33,647 nt of DNA from Candidatus Nucleicultrix amoebiphila FS5 (GTDB lineage: Bacteria; Pseudomonadota; Alphaproteobacteria; Caedimonadales; Nucleicultricaceae): assembly GCF_002117145.1 (NCBI RefSeq), contig NZ_CP008743.1, positions 1,645,001-1,678,647 of the forward strand, in the 5' to 3' direction. The notes below the pieces were generated by a model. That model was not told where the DNA came from. It did no database searches and saw nothing but the letters and a program-made list of their open reading frames with translations. Positions 7,710 to 15,977 of the stretch are shown in pieces. The position numbers and the translations under genes were made by a program. Positions within the stretch are counted from its first letter, which is position 1. Every line of letters starts with the position of its first letter.

Positions 7710-9206
7710 TTATTTCTCGAAATAATCCTCGACAAAGGTATTGAGGAGACGGACACCAAATGCTGTTGCACCTTTCTCAACGAGAGGTAAGCTTTTATCA
7801 GCCCAAGCCATGCCAGCAATATCAAGATGCGCCCAAGGCACTTTGTTAACAAACCTTTCAAGGAATTTTGCTGCTGTGATGCTTCCTGCTTTCCTTGAGA
7901 TGCAAGTATTGCGAACATCGGCAATGACTGAGTCAATATCCTTATCAAAAGCGTTATCCATAGGCATTGGCCAAACACGTTCACCAGTTTTCTCTCCGGC
8001 TTTTTTCAACTTATCTGCGAGCGCGTCATTATTAGGGAAGAGGCCAGCAAATTGATCGCCTAAAGCTATGACCATAGCACCCGTTAGGGTTGCTAAATCG
8101 ACCATGGCTTGAGGTTTAAAACGATTTTGGGTGTACCAGAGCGCATCTGACAAAATAACTCTACCTTCTGCATCCGTGTTTAAGACTTCAATCGTTTGAC
8201 CTGAGAGAGTTTTTACTACATCTCCTGGACGATACGCTGCACCGGAAGGCATGTTTTCAACTAATGCAACTACACCCACAGCGTTCACTTTTGCTTTTCG
8301 TCCGGCTAAAACCTTCATCAATCCTGCAACTGTTCCCGCGCCAGCCATATCGTATTTCATCGAATCCATGCCTTCGCTGGGCTTAATACTGATACCGCCT
8401 GTGTCAAAGGTTACTCCCTTTCCCACAAAGGCAACAGGCTTTTGCGTTTTTGATCCACCCTGCCATTGCATAACAACAAGTCTAGGACTTCGAATGCTGC
8501 CCTGGCCAACGGCAAGTATGGCAGTGGCTCCCATCTTTTTGAGTTGTTCTTCGTTGAAGATTTCAACTTTTACCCCTAAAGGTTTTAGCTCTTGTTCAAT
8601 GCGTTTTGCTAAAACTTCAGGATACATAACATTAGGAGGTTCAGAAACTAATTCACGCGTTAAAAATACGCCTGAAGAAATCTTCTCTAATTTTCTATAG
8701 ACTGTTTCCGCTTCTTTTTGTTTATTGGTAATAAATGTAGAGCGTTCTAAGGTAATTTTGGGAGCTTTACCTTTTACAGTATAGTATTTGAAAAATCTCC
8801 AAGACCGCAAAAGAAATCCATGTGCCATATTCGCAGCTATAATTTCTTCTTGTAGTGCTCCAATTTTACCAATATCAATAATGACTGAGGCTTCTTTGTT
8901 TCCCGTATTCTTAATTTCATTAAAAAGCATTCCTCCTAATTCTTGAACGTTTTTAAGAGTAAATTCTTTTGCATCTCCTAGACCAAATAGAATAATTTTG
9001 GGATGTTTTACGTTTTTAAGGGCATAAAGTGTTAATGACTCGCCTTTTTTTCCTTCAAAAGGACTATCCTTAAGAGCCTGACTGAGTGCTTTGTTCGAAG
9101 TTTTGTCAATCGCTGCACCGAAGGCTGAAAGCTTTTTTCCTTTGAAACAAAGGAGCACGAGGGCATTTCCTTTATTGTTAGGTTCTTTTGCAAAACGGAT
9201 TTCCAT
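7710..9206 (-). CDS. pepA: Leucyl (cytosol) aminopeptidase, M17 family
   Basis: The 498-residue protein is a two-metal M17 aminopeptidase that removes N-terminal amino acids; the E. coli member also binds DNA. All metal and catalytic residues are present: Lys263, Asp268, Lys275, Asp286, Asp345, Glu347 and Arg349, in VGKGVTFDTGG and the signature NTDAEGRV. Each sits seven residues before the E. coli equivalent, showing an ungapped catalytic domain. The N-terminal macro-like domain covers about residues 1-160. ATG 9206 has AAGGAG seven bases upstream. It is the first gene of a seven-gene minus-strand operon and has its own promoter in the 9207-9382 divergent region. Confidence 0.97.
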   Translation of the reverse strand: MEIRFAKEPNNKGNALVLLCFKGKKLSAFGAAIDKTSNKALSQALKDSPFEGKKGESLTLYALKNVKHPKIILFGLGDAKEFTLKNVQELGGMLFNEIKNTGNKEASVIIDIGKIGALQEEIIAANMAHGFLLRSWRFFKYYTVKGKAPKITLERSTFITNKQKEAETVYRKLEKISSGVFLTRELVSEPPNVMYPEVLAKRIEQELKPLGVKVEIFNEEQLKKMGATAILAVGQGSIRSPRLVVMQWQGGSKTQKPVAFVGKGVTFDTGGISIKPSEGMDSMKYDMAGAGTVAGLMKVLAGRKAKVNAVGVVALVENMPSGAAYRPGDVVKTLSGQTIEVLNTDAEGRVILSDALWYTQNRFKPQAMVDLATLTGAMVIALGDQFAGLFPNNDALADKLKKAGEKTGERVWPMPMDNAFDKDIDSVIADVRNTCISRKAGSITAAKFLERFVNKVPWAHLDIAGMAWADKSLPLVEKGATAFGVRLLNTFVEDYFEK

Positions 9207-9249
9207 AGCAAGGCTCCTTATTAATATCTATTTTTGATTATTCCTTAAG

Positions 9250-9278
9250 GTTATAGATAATTGTTGGACCTCTGTGAA
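9250..9278 (-). promoter_or_regulatory. Promoter for the pepA operon
   Basis: Read on the minus strand, TTCACA (9278-9273) and TATAAC (9255-9250) are separated by 17 bases, close to the sigma-70 consensus. They lie about 45-70 bases upstream of the pepA start. Confidence 0.55.
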
Positions 9279-9293
9279 TGCTAAAAAGTAAGA

Positions 9294-9310
9294 ATATGAA
9301 ATTTTCATAT
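9294..9310. promoter_or_regulatory. 17-base palindrome, possible operator
   Basis: ATATGAAA-T-TTTCATAT is a perfect 8-base inverted repeat around one base. It lies between the proposed pepA and rpmG promoters, upstream of both -35 elements. A dimeric regulator could bind here, but AT-rich palindromes also arise by chance. Confidence 0.3.
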
Positions 9311-9318
9311 GAATGATC

Positions 9319-9349
9319 TTGACAAAGTGAGGCCGAGGGGTGCTATATG
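9319..9349 (+). promoter_or_regulatory. Promoter for rpmG
   Basis: TTGACA (9319-9324) is followed by TGCTATATG; reading the -10 as CTATAT (9343-9348) gives an 18-base spacer, and the TGC before TATATG could serve as an extended -10. It lies about 35 bases upstream of the rpmG start. Confidence 0.6.
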
Positions 9350-9382
9350 AGGTCAAAGTAAACTTTAAGTAGGATTTTAGTG

Positions 9383-9550
9383 ATGGCAAAGCCAAATTCA
9401 ATCAAAATCAAATTGCTGAGCTCTGAAGGAACGGGTTATTTTTATGTAACAAAGAAAAATCCCCGTACAAAAACTGAAAAGCTTGAAATGATGAAATACG
9501 ATCCAATCTTGCGTAAGCGAGTCTTGTTCAAAGAAACAAAAATTAAATAG
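9383..9550 (+). CDS. rpmG: Ribosomal protein L33
   Basis: This 55-residue protein reads [20 protein letters not shown], then [20 protein letters not shown] and [15 protein letters not shown]. It matches bacterial L33, a small basic protein of the large ribosomal subunit. The zinc-binding CxxC pairs of some L33 versions are absent, so this is the zinc-independent form, as is common in proteobacteria. An AGGA site (9371-9374) lies eight bases before ATG 9383. It is a single-gene unit with its own promoter, divergent from pepA and converging on rnr, with 16 bases between the two stops. Confidence 0.95.
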   Translation: MAKPNSIKIKLLSSEGTGYFYVTKKNPRTKTEKLEMMKYDPILRKRVLFKETKIK

Positions 9551-9566
9551 CAAAATCATTGAGATT

Positions 9567-11810
9567 TTAAGATTTCTTAGGCCTCCTTTTGGGGGCCTTT
9601 TTACTTTTAGGTCTCTGAAATGAGCGTTTGGTATCTTTCATTTCAGGGCTCTTTTGATAGGGAGCCATAGATACTAAGATCTGTCCTGTTAAGGGGTTGG
9701 TCTCCTCGAGCAAAACCTTCACAGAATCGCCCAGTGTAAATATCTTTTTATAGCGACGACCGACTAAACGATGGTTACTTTCATCAAAAACGTAATAATC
9801 ATCAGGGAGTTTACGTAATGGCAAAAAACAATCAGCGCCATTTTCTTTTAATGACACAAAAAGAGCGAAGTTTGTTACGCCACTAATAACTCCTTCAAAT
9901 ACTTGGCCGATTTTTTCACTCAAATAAGCTGAGAGATAACGTTCTGATGTGGATCTTTCTGCTTCTGCAGCTTGACGCTCAGTAAAGGAAATGTGTTCCG
10001 CAATAGCTTCAAATTGTTTCATGGTATAGCTGAATTTAGCTTCTTTATCTAACTTGAGCGATTTGATAAGAGCACGATGTACGAGAAGATCTGCATAGCG
10101 TCGAATAGGTGACGTAAAATGACAATAAGATCTTAAGTTTAGCCCAAAGTGTCCAATATTTTTAGGGCTATAGATGGCTTGAGATTGAGTTCTTAAAACC
10201 AATGTATTGATCATCGTATCCATGGGAGTTGATGCGGCTTTTTCCAACATATAATTGAAAGTCTTTGGGAGAATAACGCTGCCTTTAGGAAGAGCAAAAC
10301 TTGTACCTTTCAAAAATTCACGTAGAGCTTCAATTTTTTCAAGTGTTGGAGAATCATGAACACGATACATGGCTAGAAAGCCTTTTTGTTCTAAAGTTGT
10401 CGCAGCCGCGACGTTGGCAAGAATCATATAATCTTCAATTAAACGGTGACTTGTAAGCCTTGGACGCATAATAATCTTTTCAACAGCACCATTATTATTA
10501 ATAAGGACCTGCCTTTCAGGGACATTGAGTTCAAGAGGGGCTCGATGTTCACGAGCTTTTTCTAAACAAAAGTAAGCTGCATAAAGAGGCCTAACAATTT
10601 TTTCAACAATATCTTTTGGTAAAGCAGTTTCATCACCATCATAAGCCCGCTGAGTTAGTTTATATGTTAAGCGCGCATAAGAACGCATAAGTCCTCGAAC
10701 AAATTTATGACGAATGAGTTGACCCTTACTATTAATCCACAAATGAACCGCGAGACAGGCACGATCTTCTTCAGGTTTTAGAGAGCATAATCCATTAGAG
10801 AGTTCTTCGGGTAGCATGGGAATAACACTATCTGGAAAATAGACGGAATTCCCTCGTTCATAAGCCTCTTTATCTAGTTGATCTTCTTCGTGGACATAAT
10901 AACTAACATCAGCAATCGCAACAATCAGATGCCAACCATCTGGATTTTTAGGATCAAGGTCTTTTTCTGCAAAAACAGCATCATCAAAATCTCGAGCATC
11001 TTCGTCATCTATTGTTACAAGAGGAATGTTTCTCAAATCTTCTCGGCCTTTAAGTTGAGGAATGGTAGCTTTTTCAGCCAGGTCCAAAGCGTCTTTCGAA
11101 AACTTGTAGGGTAAATCATAGGTGTGGATTGCAATGAGACTAAAAGATTTAGGTTTTTTGATTGACCCTATAATGCGAATAATACGACCTTTCGGTAACG
11201 CTCTGTTGGGCGAAGGGATGAGCTCTACTTCAACCAAATCACCTTCATGAGCATTAAAGGTATAAAGTTTATCAATTAAATAACGATTTTTGTCTTGTCG
11301 ATCGGTTGGGATCACCATGCCGCCTTTCCCCGGGCGTTCTTCATAAACACCAATCGTTTTGCTAAGAGTTTCTTCTAGCTTGCGAAAAATATGGCCATGG
11401 AAAACAGTGTCGTGAATTTTATAAATACGTGCCAAGACTCGATCACCGACTCTAATCTTAGCACTAGCTCCACGAGGGCCACGACCTGAGACAATAAAAA
11501 GAGAAACAGAGGCATGTTCAAGTTCTGGACTTTTTGTTAAGGGGCGTGCCTTAAATTCGCCATCACTTTCAATACTAATAATTTCAAATGATGAAAACTC
11601 AGGTGTACTTTCTATGGCGTAGGATTTACCCTTTTTGATTAGGCTGCCGTCTTGCCAAAGTTGCTTGAGTAAGGCTTTAAGGGTAATGCGATCTTGTCCC
11701 TTGATTCCAAAAGCACGTGCAATTTCACGACGAGACACATTACTAGCGCCTTGCGCTGAAAGGTATTCAAGAAGTGCTTCACGAGTTAAAGAGCTTTTCT
11801 TTTTTATCAA
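9567..11810 (-). CDS. rnr: Ribonuclease R (exoribonuclease II family)
   Basis: RNase R degrades structured RNA from the 3' end. The protein shows an N-terminal winged-helix region (SRREIARAFGIKGQDRITLK), cold-shock-like domains, the RNB catalytic domain with the aspartate cluster DDEDARDFDDAVFAE (encoded near 10975-11020), the C-terminal half of RNB (YCHFTSPIRRYADLLVHRAL) and an S1 domain (FEGVISGVTNFALFVSL), then a Lys/Arg-rich tail. I chose TTG 11810, four bases after the topA stop, giving 747 residues. An in-frame TTG at 11888 would add 26 basic residues but overlap topA by 74 bases. No ATG is available upstream of the conserved domain and no strong ribosome site decides between the two. 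It is the last gene of the rlmB-plsY-dprA-topA-rnr cluster. Confidence 0.93.
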   Translation of the reverse strand: MIKKKSSLTREALLEYLSAQGASNVSRREIARAFGIKGQDRITLKALLKQLWQDGSLIKKGKSYAIESTPEFSSFEIISIESDGEFKARPLTKSPELEHASVSLFIVSGRGPRGASAKIRVGDRVLARIYKIHDTVFHGHIFRKLEETLSKTIGVYEERPGKGGMVIPTDRQDKNRYLIDKLYTFNAHEGDLVEVELIPSPNRALPKGRIIRIIGSIKKPKSFSLIAIHTYDLPYKFSKDALDLAEKATIPQLKGREDLRNIPLVTIDDEDARDFDDAVFAEKDLDPKNPDGWHLIVAIADVSYYVHEEDQLDKEAYERGNSVYFPDSVIPMLPEELSNGLCSLKPEEDRACLAVHLWINSKGQLIRHKFVRGLMRSYARLTYKLTQRAYDGDETALPKDIVEKIVRPLYAAYFCLEKAREHRAPLELNVPERQVLINNNGAVEKIIMRPRLTSHRLIEDYMILANVAAATTLEQKGFLAMYRVHDSPTLEKIEALREFLKGTSFALPKGSVILPKTFNYMLEKAASTPMDTMINTLVLRTQSQAIYSPKNIGHFGLNLRSYCHFTSPIRRYADLLVHRALIKSLKLDKEAKFSYTMKQFEAIAEHISFTERQAAEAERSTSERYLSAYLSEKIGQVFEGVISGVTNFALFVSLKENGADCFLPLRKLPDDYYVFDESNHRLVGRRYKKIFTLGDSVKVLLEETNPLTGQILVSMAPYQKSPEMKDTKRSFQRPKSKKAPKRRPKKS
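9579..9608 (+). terminator. Rho-independent terminator of rpmG, inside the rnr 3' end
   Basis: AGGCCTCC (9579-9586), loop TTTT, GGGGGCCT (9591-9598) gives an 8-base GC-rich stem with one G-T pair, followed by TTTTTACTTTT. The hairpin falls entirely within the last codons of rnr on the opposite strand. On the minus strand no T-run follows, so it should act only for rpmG. Confidence 0.82.
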
Positions 11811-11814
11811 ATCT

Positions 11815-14205
11815 TTATTTCTTTTTCTTCGACTTTTTGACAGGTGCTTTTGCGCGAGGTCTCTTCGGTTTTGATTTAGCAATCTCAAGGACCGCTAATG
11901 CCTCATCAAGTGTTACTGTCATAACATCATAATCCTTACCTAAGGATGTAAAACTATTATTGTGTTTGATATAAGGTCCAAAACGACCAATACCAACTGT
12001 CACAGGTTCCTTTGTCTCAGGATGATTCCCCAAAGTTCGAGGTAATGCTCCCACCGCTAGAGCTTCATCTAAGGTAATCGTTTGAGGATTCGCTCCCTTT
12101 GGTAACGCTAAACGTTTGGGCTTCTCTTTTTTATTTTTAGTAACAGTTTTTAAGGCCCATTCAAGATAAAAACCATAAGGACCTTTTTTCACAGATACAT
12201 CTGTATCTGTTTTAGGGTCAAGACCGAGAACACGTGTTTCAAAAGTTTCTTTTTGTGCGTCTTCTAAGTTACTTGTTTGCTCAGAGTCACGTTTTACAAG
12301 TTGTCGTGTGTAATTACACTCTGGATAATTTGAGCAACCTACGAAAGCACCATATTTTCCTAGTTTAAGACTTAGTTCACCGTTGCTACATTTGGGACAT
12401 GCGTAGTGCCCATCTCTTTGATCCTCACCCGCAAAAATAAAAGCAGAAAGGTCTTGATTAAGACGATTAATTACATCAGTAATTTTCAAATCTTTTGCTT
12501 GAAGAAGCGCCTGATGAAATGCATGCCAAAAATTCCTTAGAACATCAAGACGGGTTTCTTTACCGTTTGCGATTTCATCTAGATGCTCTTCTAGCTTTGC
12601 CGTAAAATCATATTCAACGTATTGTTTGAAATAACCTTCAAGAAATGCAGTGACTAGTCTTCCCAAAGGTTCAGGAACCATCTGACGTTTTTCAATGTGA
12701 ACATATTTACGATCAACTAACGTAGACAGAATGCTAGCGTAGGTTGAGGGCCTTCCAATGCCGAGTTCTTCAAGCTTTTTGACTAAGCTAGCTTCAGTAA
12801 ATCGGGGGGGAGGCTGAGTAAAATGCTGTTCGGGATGGACAGCTTTTAAATCAAAAGGCTCATTTTCAGTGACTGACGGAAGAGTTCTATTTTCTTCATT
12901 TTCTTCGTCATCTTTACCTTCTTCATATACCTTTAAAAACCCATCAAAGGAAATGGTAGAACCTGTGGCCCTTAAAATAATGCTGCGATCTTGGTTGCTG
13001 AAATCAATTCCCACTTGATCAATCACAGCGCTTTCCATCTGAGAAGCGACTGTTCGCTTCCAAATCAGATCATAGAGTTTAAAAAGATCGCCTTCCAAAT
13101 AACTCTGAATTGCAGTAGGAGAACGTGAGAAGTCAGTAGGGCGAATGGCTTCGTGGGCTTCTTGTGCATTTTTAGTCGAGCTTTTATAAGTTCTAGGTGA
13201 TCCTGGTAAATGTTTATCGCCATAGGTTTTTTGAATAAAACTGCGTATATTAGCAATTGCTTCATTAGCTAAGGTGACGCTGTCTGTACGCATATAAGTA
13301 ATAAGACCTATTGTTTCACTACCTAAACTCACTCCTTCATAAAGTTTTTGAGCAAGCTGCATAGTTTTGCGAGCACTATATCCTAATTTGCGTGAGGCTT
13401 CTTGTTGCAATGTCGAAGTAATAAAAGGCGCTGCTGGGTTGCGCTTTACTTGCTTTTTTTCAATCTTATTAACTTTGTACTGACTTTTTTGAATCAGTGT
13501 TTCTGCCTCATGGGCTAACTTTTCATTGTTGAGAGAGAATTTATCAAGCTTTTCACCTTTTAGATGAGTAAGCTTCGCTGAAATCTTTTTAGATTTTTCA
13601 CCTTCAAAATCAGCAGCAACAGTCCAATATTCTTGAGCTTTAAAATTATCAATTTCAGTTTCGCGTTGAGCAATAAGTCTTAAGGCTACAGATTGAACAC
13701 GTCCTGCAGATCGACTGCCAGGCAGTTTATGCCATAAGAGGGGGGATAGACTAAATCCTACAAGGTAATCCAGTGCTCTGCGAGCTAAATAAGCATCAAC
13801 AAGACTAGGATTTAATTCTCTGGGATTTTCAATGGCGTTTTTGACAGCATTTTTTGTTACTTCAAAGAATACCACACGTTTGACATCTAGATTTGTCGTT
13901 AGCTTTTTTTCTTTTAGAACCTCTTGAACATGCCAAGATATCGCTTCTCCTTCACGATCAGGGTCCGTTGCCAGATAGAGAGTATCAGCTTTTTTGAGAG
14001 CTTTGGCTATGTCATCGATATTTTTCTCAGATCCCTCTGCAGATTCCCAGATCATCTTAAAATCATGATCTGGATCTACGGATCCACTTTTGGAAGGCAG
14101 ATCACGAACGTGACCATAACTTGCGAGTACTTGATAGTCTTCACCTAGATATTTATTAATTGTTTTTGCTTTTGAGGGCGATTCTACGACAACGACTTTT
14201 TTCAT
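11815..14205 (-). CDS. topA: DNA topoisomerase I
   Basis: The 796-residue type IA topoisomerase relaxes negative supercoils. The N-terminal TOPRIM domain starts KKVVVVESPSKAKTINKYLG and includes the acidic DPDREGEAISWH (81-92). The active-site tyrosine is Tyr304 in GLITYMRTDSV. A four-cysteine zinc finger follows the core (CPKCSNG...GCSNYPEC). The C terminus carries alpha-type topoisomerase repeats (KKGPYGFYLEW and GRFGPYIKHNNSFTSL) and ends in a run of lysines. ATG 14205 is 23 bases after the dprA stop. Pairing of dprA with topA and then rnr is common in alphaproteobacteria. Confidence 0.97.
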   Translation of the reverse strand: MKKVVVVESPSKAKTINKYLGEDYQVLASYGHVRDLPSKSGSVDPDHDFKMIWESAEGSEKNIDDIAKALKKADTLYLATDPDREGEAISWHVQEVLKEKKLTTNLDVKRVVFFEVTKNAVKNAIENPRELNPSLVDAYLARRALDYLVGFSLSPLLWHKLPGSRSAGRVQSVALRLIAQRETEIDNFKAQEYWTVAADFEGEKSKKISAKLTHLKGEKLDKFSLNNEKLAHEAETLIQKSQYKVNKIEKKQVKRNPAAPFITSTLQQEASRKLGYSARKTMQLAQKLYEGVSLGSETIGLITYMRTDSVTLANEAIANIRSFIQKTYGDKHLPGSPRTYKSSTKNAQEAHEAIRPTDFSRSPTAIQSYLEGDLFKLYDLIWKRTVASQMESAVIDQVGIDFSNQDRSIILRATGSTISFDGFLKVYEEGKDDEENEENRTLPSVTENEPFDLKAVHPEQHFTQPPPRFTEASLVKKLEELGIGRPSTYASILSTLVDRKYVHIEKRQMVPEPLGRLVTAFLEGYFKQYVEYDFTAKLEEHLDEIANGKETRLDVLRNFWHAFHQALLQAKDLKITDVINRLNQDLSAFIFAGEDQRDGHYACPKCSNGELSLKLGKYGAFVGCSNYPECNYTRQLVKRDSEQTSNLEDAQKETFETRVLGLDPKTDTDVSVKKGPYGFYLEWALKTVTKNKKEKPKRLALPKGANPQTITLDEALAVGALPRTLGNHPETKEPVTVGIGRFGPYIKHNNSFTSLGKDYDVMTVTLDEALAVLEIAKSKPKRPRAKAPVKKSKKKK

Positions 14206-14228
14206 GTTTTATATTCTCAATTTCCTCT

Positions 14229-15386
14229 TCAGCTCTGAATATCAGTTTTTAAACTAACTTCATTCAACAAAGACCTTAGTATTCTACCACCTAACTCTAA
14301 TTCTAGAATTACAGTCATTACTATTGTAGGTGACAACTGACATTCTTGGATCAATTCGTCAATACTTATTGGAGAAAAGCTTAGATTTTCAAGGATAATT
14401 TTTCGCGCCTTATCTAGAACGCTGTCACTAATAGAAGGAAAAGGGGATGGTAAGGGAGGGGGAGAACTTTCTTGAATTTGGTGATGAGATGTTTTGTTCA
14501 AACCTGATATGACATCGTCCGTTGATTGAACCAATATGGCGCCATCTCTAATAAGACGATTACTTCCATGATAGCGAGGATCAAGAGGAGATCCTGGAAC
14601 GACAAAAATATCTCTGCCATAGTCCAAAGCCCTATGAGCGGTTATTAAAGAACCTGATCGTAAAGCAGCTTCAATGATGATGAGTCCTTGGGAAAGCCCT
14701 GCAATAATACGATTACGACGTGGAAATAAGCTTGCTGAAGGAGGCGCATCAAAAGCAGATTCACTGATTAAGAGACCTTTTTGACTAATTTCATGGAATA
14801 AAGATTCATTTTCAGTCGGATATATTGTGTTGATTCCTCCTGCAACAACAGCAATGGTTCCTGAGTCTAAAGAAGCAGTATGGGCTGCAGAGTCGATGCC
14901 ACGTGCAAGTCCTGAGACAATTGTTGCGCCTTGATGGCTTAACTCTTTTGCAAACGTTCGAGCTAAGTGTTTACCATGGGCAGAGGCATTACGTGCTCCT
15001 ACAATAGCAATGTTTAATTCACTGTTTAAAAGAGATAAATTGCCTTTGACGCTTAAAAGGGGAGGGGCATCACTGAGTGGATAAAGATTTTTGGGGTAGA
15101 GTTCTTCGCCATAAGCAATAAGAGATGCGCCAAAAGCTTGATGACATTCGAGTTCCATTCTAGCTTCCTCTTGAGAGAAAATTTTAAGAGGTGTGAGTCC
15201 CCCACCTTTTTGAGCAAGAAATGGAACCTGTTCTAGAGCTTTTTTTGCAGAGCCATATTTTTGCAGTAGCCCGAAAAAAGTTATCGGTCCAACATTTTGA
15301 CTACGACTTAATTGAAGCCAATGAAGCTTTTCATCAGCAGATAATTCAGGACTTGTCCATTTTGCTTTTAGGCTTTGAAGCGCCAA
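14229..15386 (-). CDS. dprA: DNA-processing protein DprA
   Basis: DprA protects incoming single-stranded DNA and loads RecA during natural transformation. Of 385 residues, the N-terminal part has a helical SAM-like region (LHWLQLSRSQNVGPITFFGLL), the centre is a Rossmann-like domain with IVGARNASAHG, VSGLARGIDSAAH and FPRRNRIIAGLS, and the C terminus (about 310-380) resembles the winged helix of DprA. The only reasonable start is TTG 15386, which has an AAGGAA site seven to eight bases upstream and overlaps the 3' end of plsY by 41 bases. All conserved segments are intact. Presence of dprA alone does not prove transformability; it is often kept in non-competent species. Confidence 0.93.
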   Translation of the reverse strand: MALQSLKAKWTSPELSADEKLHWLQLSRSQNVGPITFFGLLQKYGSAKKALEQVPFLAQKGGGLTPLKIFSQEEARMELECHQAFGASLIAYGEELYPKNLYPLSDAPPLLSVKGNLSLLNSELNIAIVGARNASAHGKHLARTFAKELSHQGATIVSGLARGIDSAAHTASLDSGTIAVVAGGINTIYPTENESLFHEISQKGLLISESAFDAPPSASLFPRRNRIIAGLSQGLIIIEAALRSGSLITAHRALDYGRDIFVVPGSPLDPRYHGSNRLIRDGAILVQSTDDVISGLNKTSHHQIQESSPPPLPSPFPSISDSVLDKARKIILENLSFSPISIDELIQECQLSPTIVMTVILELELGGRILRSLLNEVSLKTDIQS

Positions 15387-15969
15387 TTTTTGGTTCCTTC
15401 CCTGCCAGCAGTCTATTTATATTGTCAGTATGCTTGAAAAGAACCAATAAAGCAAGAAAAGTTGCCCAAATGGCGATTGATGTATCTAAAAAAAGCAAAG
15501 ACCAAATAGGCGCTGATGCGCTAGCCACAATGGCTGCTAAAGAAGAATATCTCCAAATGACTGCTGTGAAAGTCCAAGTTCCAAGAATAAGTAAACCTAA
15601 GGGCCAGCTCGTAACAAGAATAACGCCAAAAGTTGTTGCAACTCCCTTGCCTCCTTTAAAATTAAGCCATACTGGGAAAATGTGTCCCAGCACCGCTGCA
15701 GCACCTGCAAGCAATAGGGCTTCTTGTGAAAAGGAAAGAATTTTTAAAGAAAGAATGACGAGGACGCCTTTTAAGCTGTCACCAAGGAGCGTTAGAATCG
15801 CAACAACCTTATTTCCAGTTCTTAAGGCATTAGTAGCACCAATGTTGCCTGATCCTATGGTGCGAATATCTTGGCCTGTGAAATGCTTTGTAAAAATATA
15901 ACCAGACGGAATGGACCCTAAGGCGTAGCCATAAAGAAGAGCGATGAAGGAGTATAAAAAACTCAGCAT
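15346..15969 (-). CDS. plsY: Acyl-phosphate:glycerol-3-phosphate acyltransferase PlsY
   Basis: This 207-residue inner-membrane enzyme makes lysophosphatidic acid from acyl-phosphate and glycerol-3-phosphate, the first step of phospholipid synthesis. The family motifs are present: SIPSGYIF (19-26), GSGNIGATNALR (39-50) and GHIFPVWLNFKGGKGVAT (95-112). About five membrane segments are visible. ATG 15969 follows an AGGAA site and stands 8 bases after the rlmB stop. The cytoplasmic C-terminal tail extends into the region shared with the dprA start. Confidence 0.95.
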   Translation of the reverse strand: MLSFLYSFIALLYGYALGSIPSGYIFTKHFTGQDIRTIGSGNIGATNALRTGNKVVAILTLLGDSLKGVLVILSLKILSFSQEALLLAGAAAVLGHIFPVWLNFKGGKGVATTFGVILVTSWPLGLLILGTWTFTAVIWRYSSLAAIVASASAPIWSLLFLDTSIAIWATFLALLVLFKHTDNINRLLAGKEPKIGASKPKSKMDKS

Positions 15970-15977
15970 TTATTTTC

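Noticed and set aside
7709-7984. Longer HolC starting inside pepA
   Set aside because: The extra 92 residues are out-of-frame pepA sequence; the 148-residue form matches the family size and N terminus.
8251-8700. Plus-strand frame of 149 codons opposite pepA
   Set aside because: It is antisense to the conserved catalytic domain of PepA, with proline/serine-rich composition typical of mirror frames and no ribosome site.
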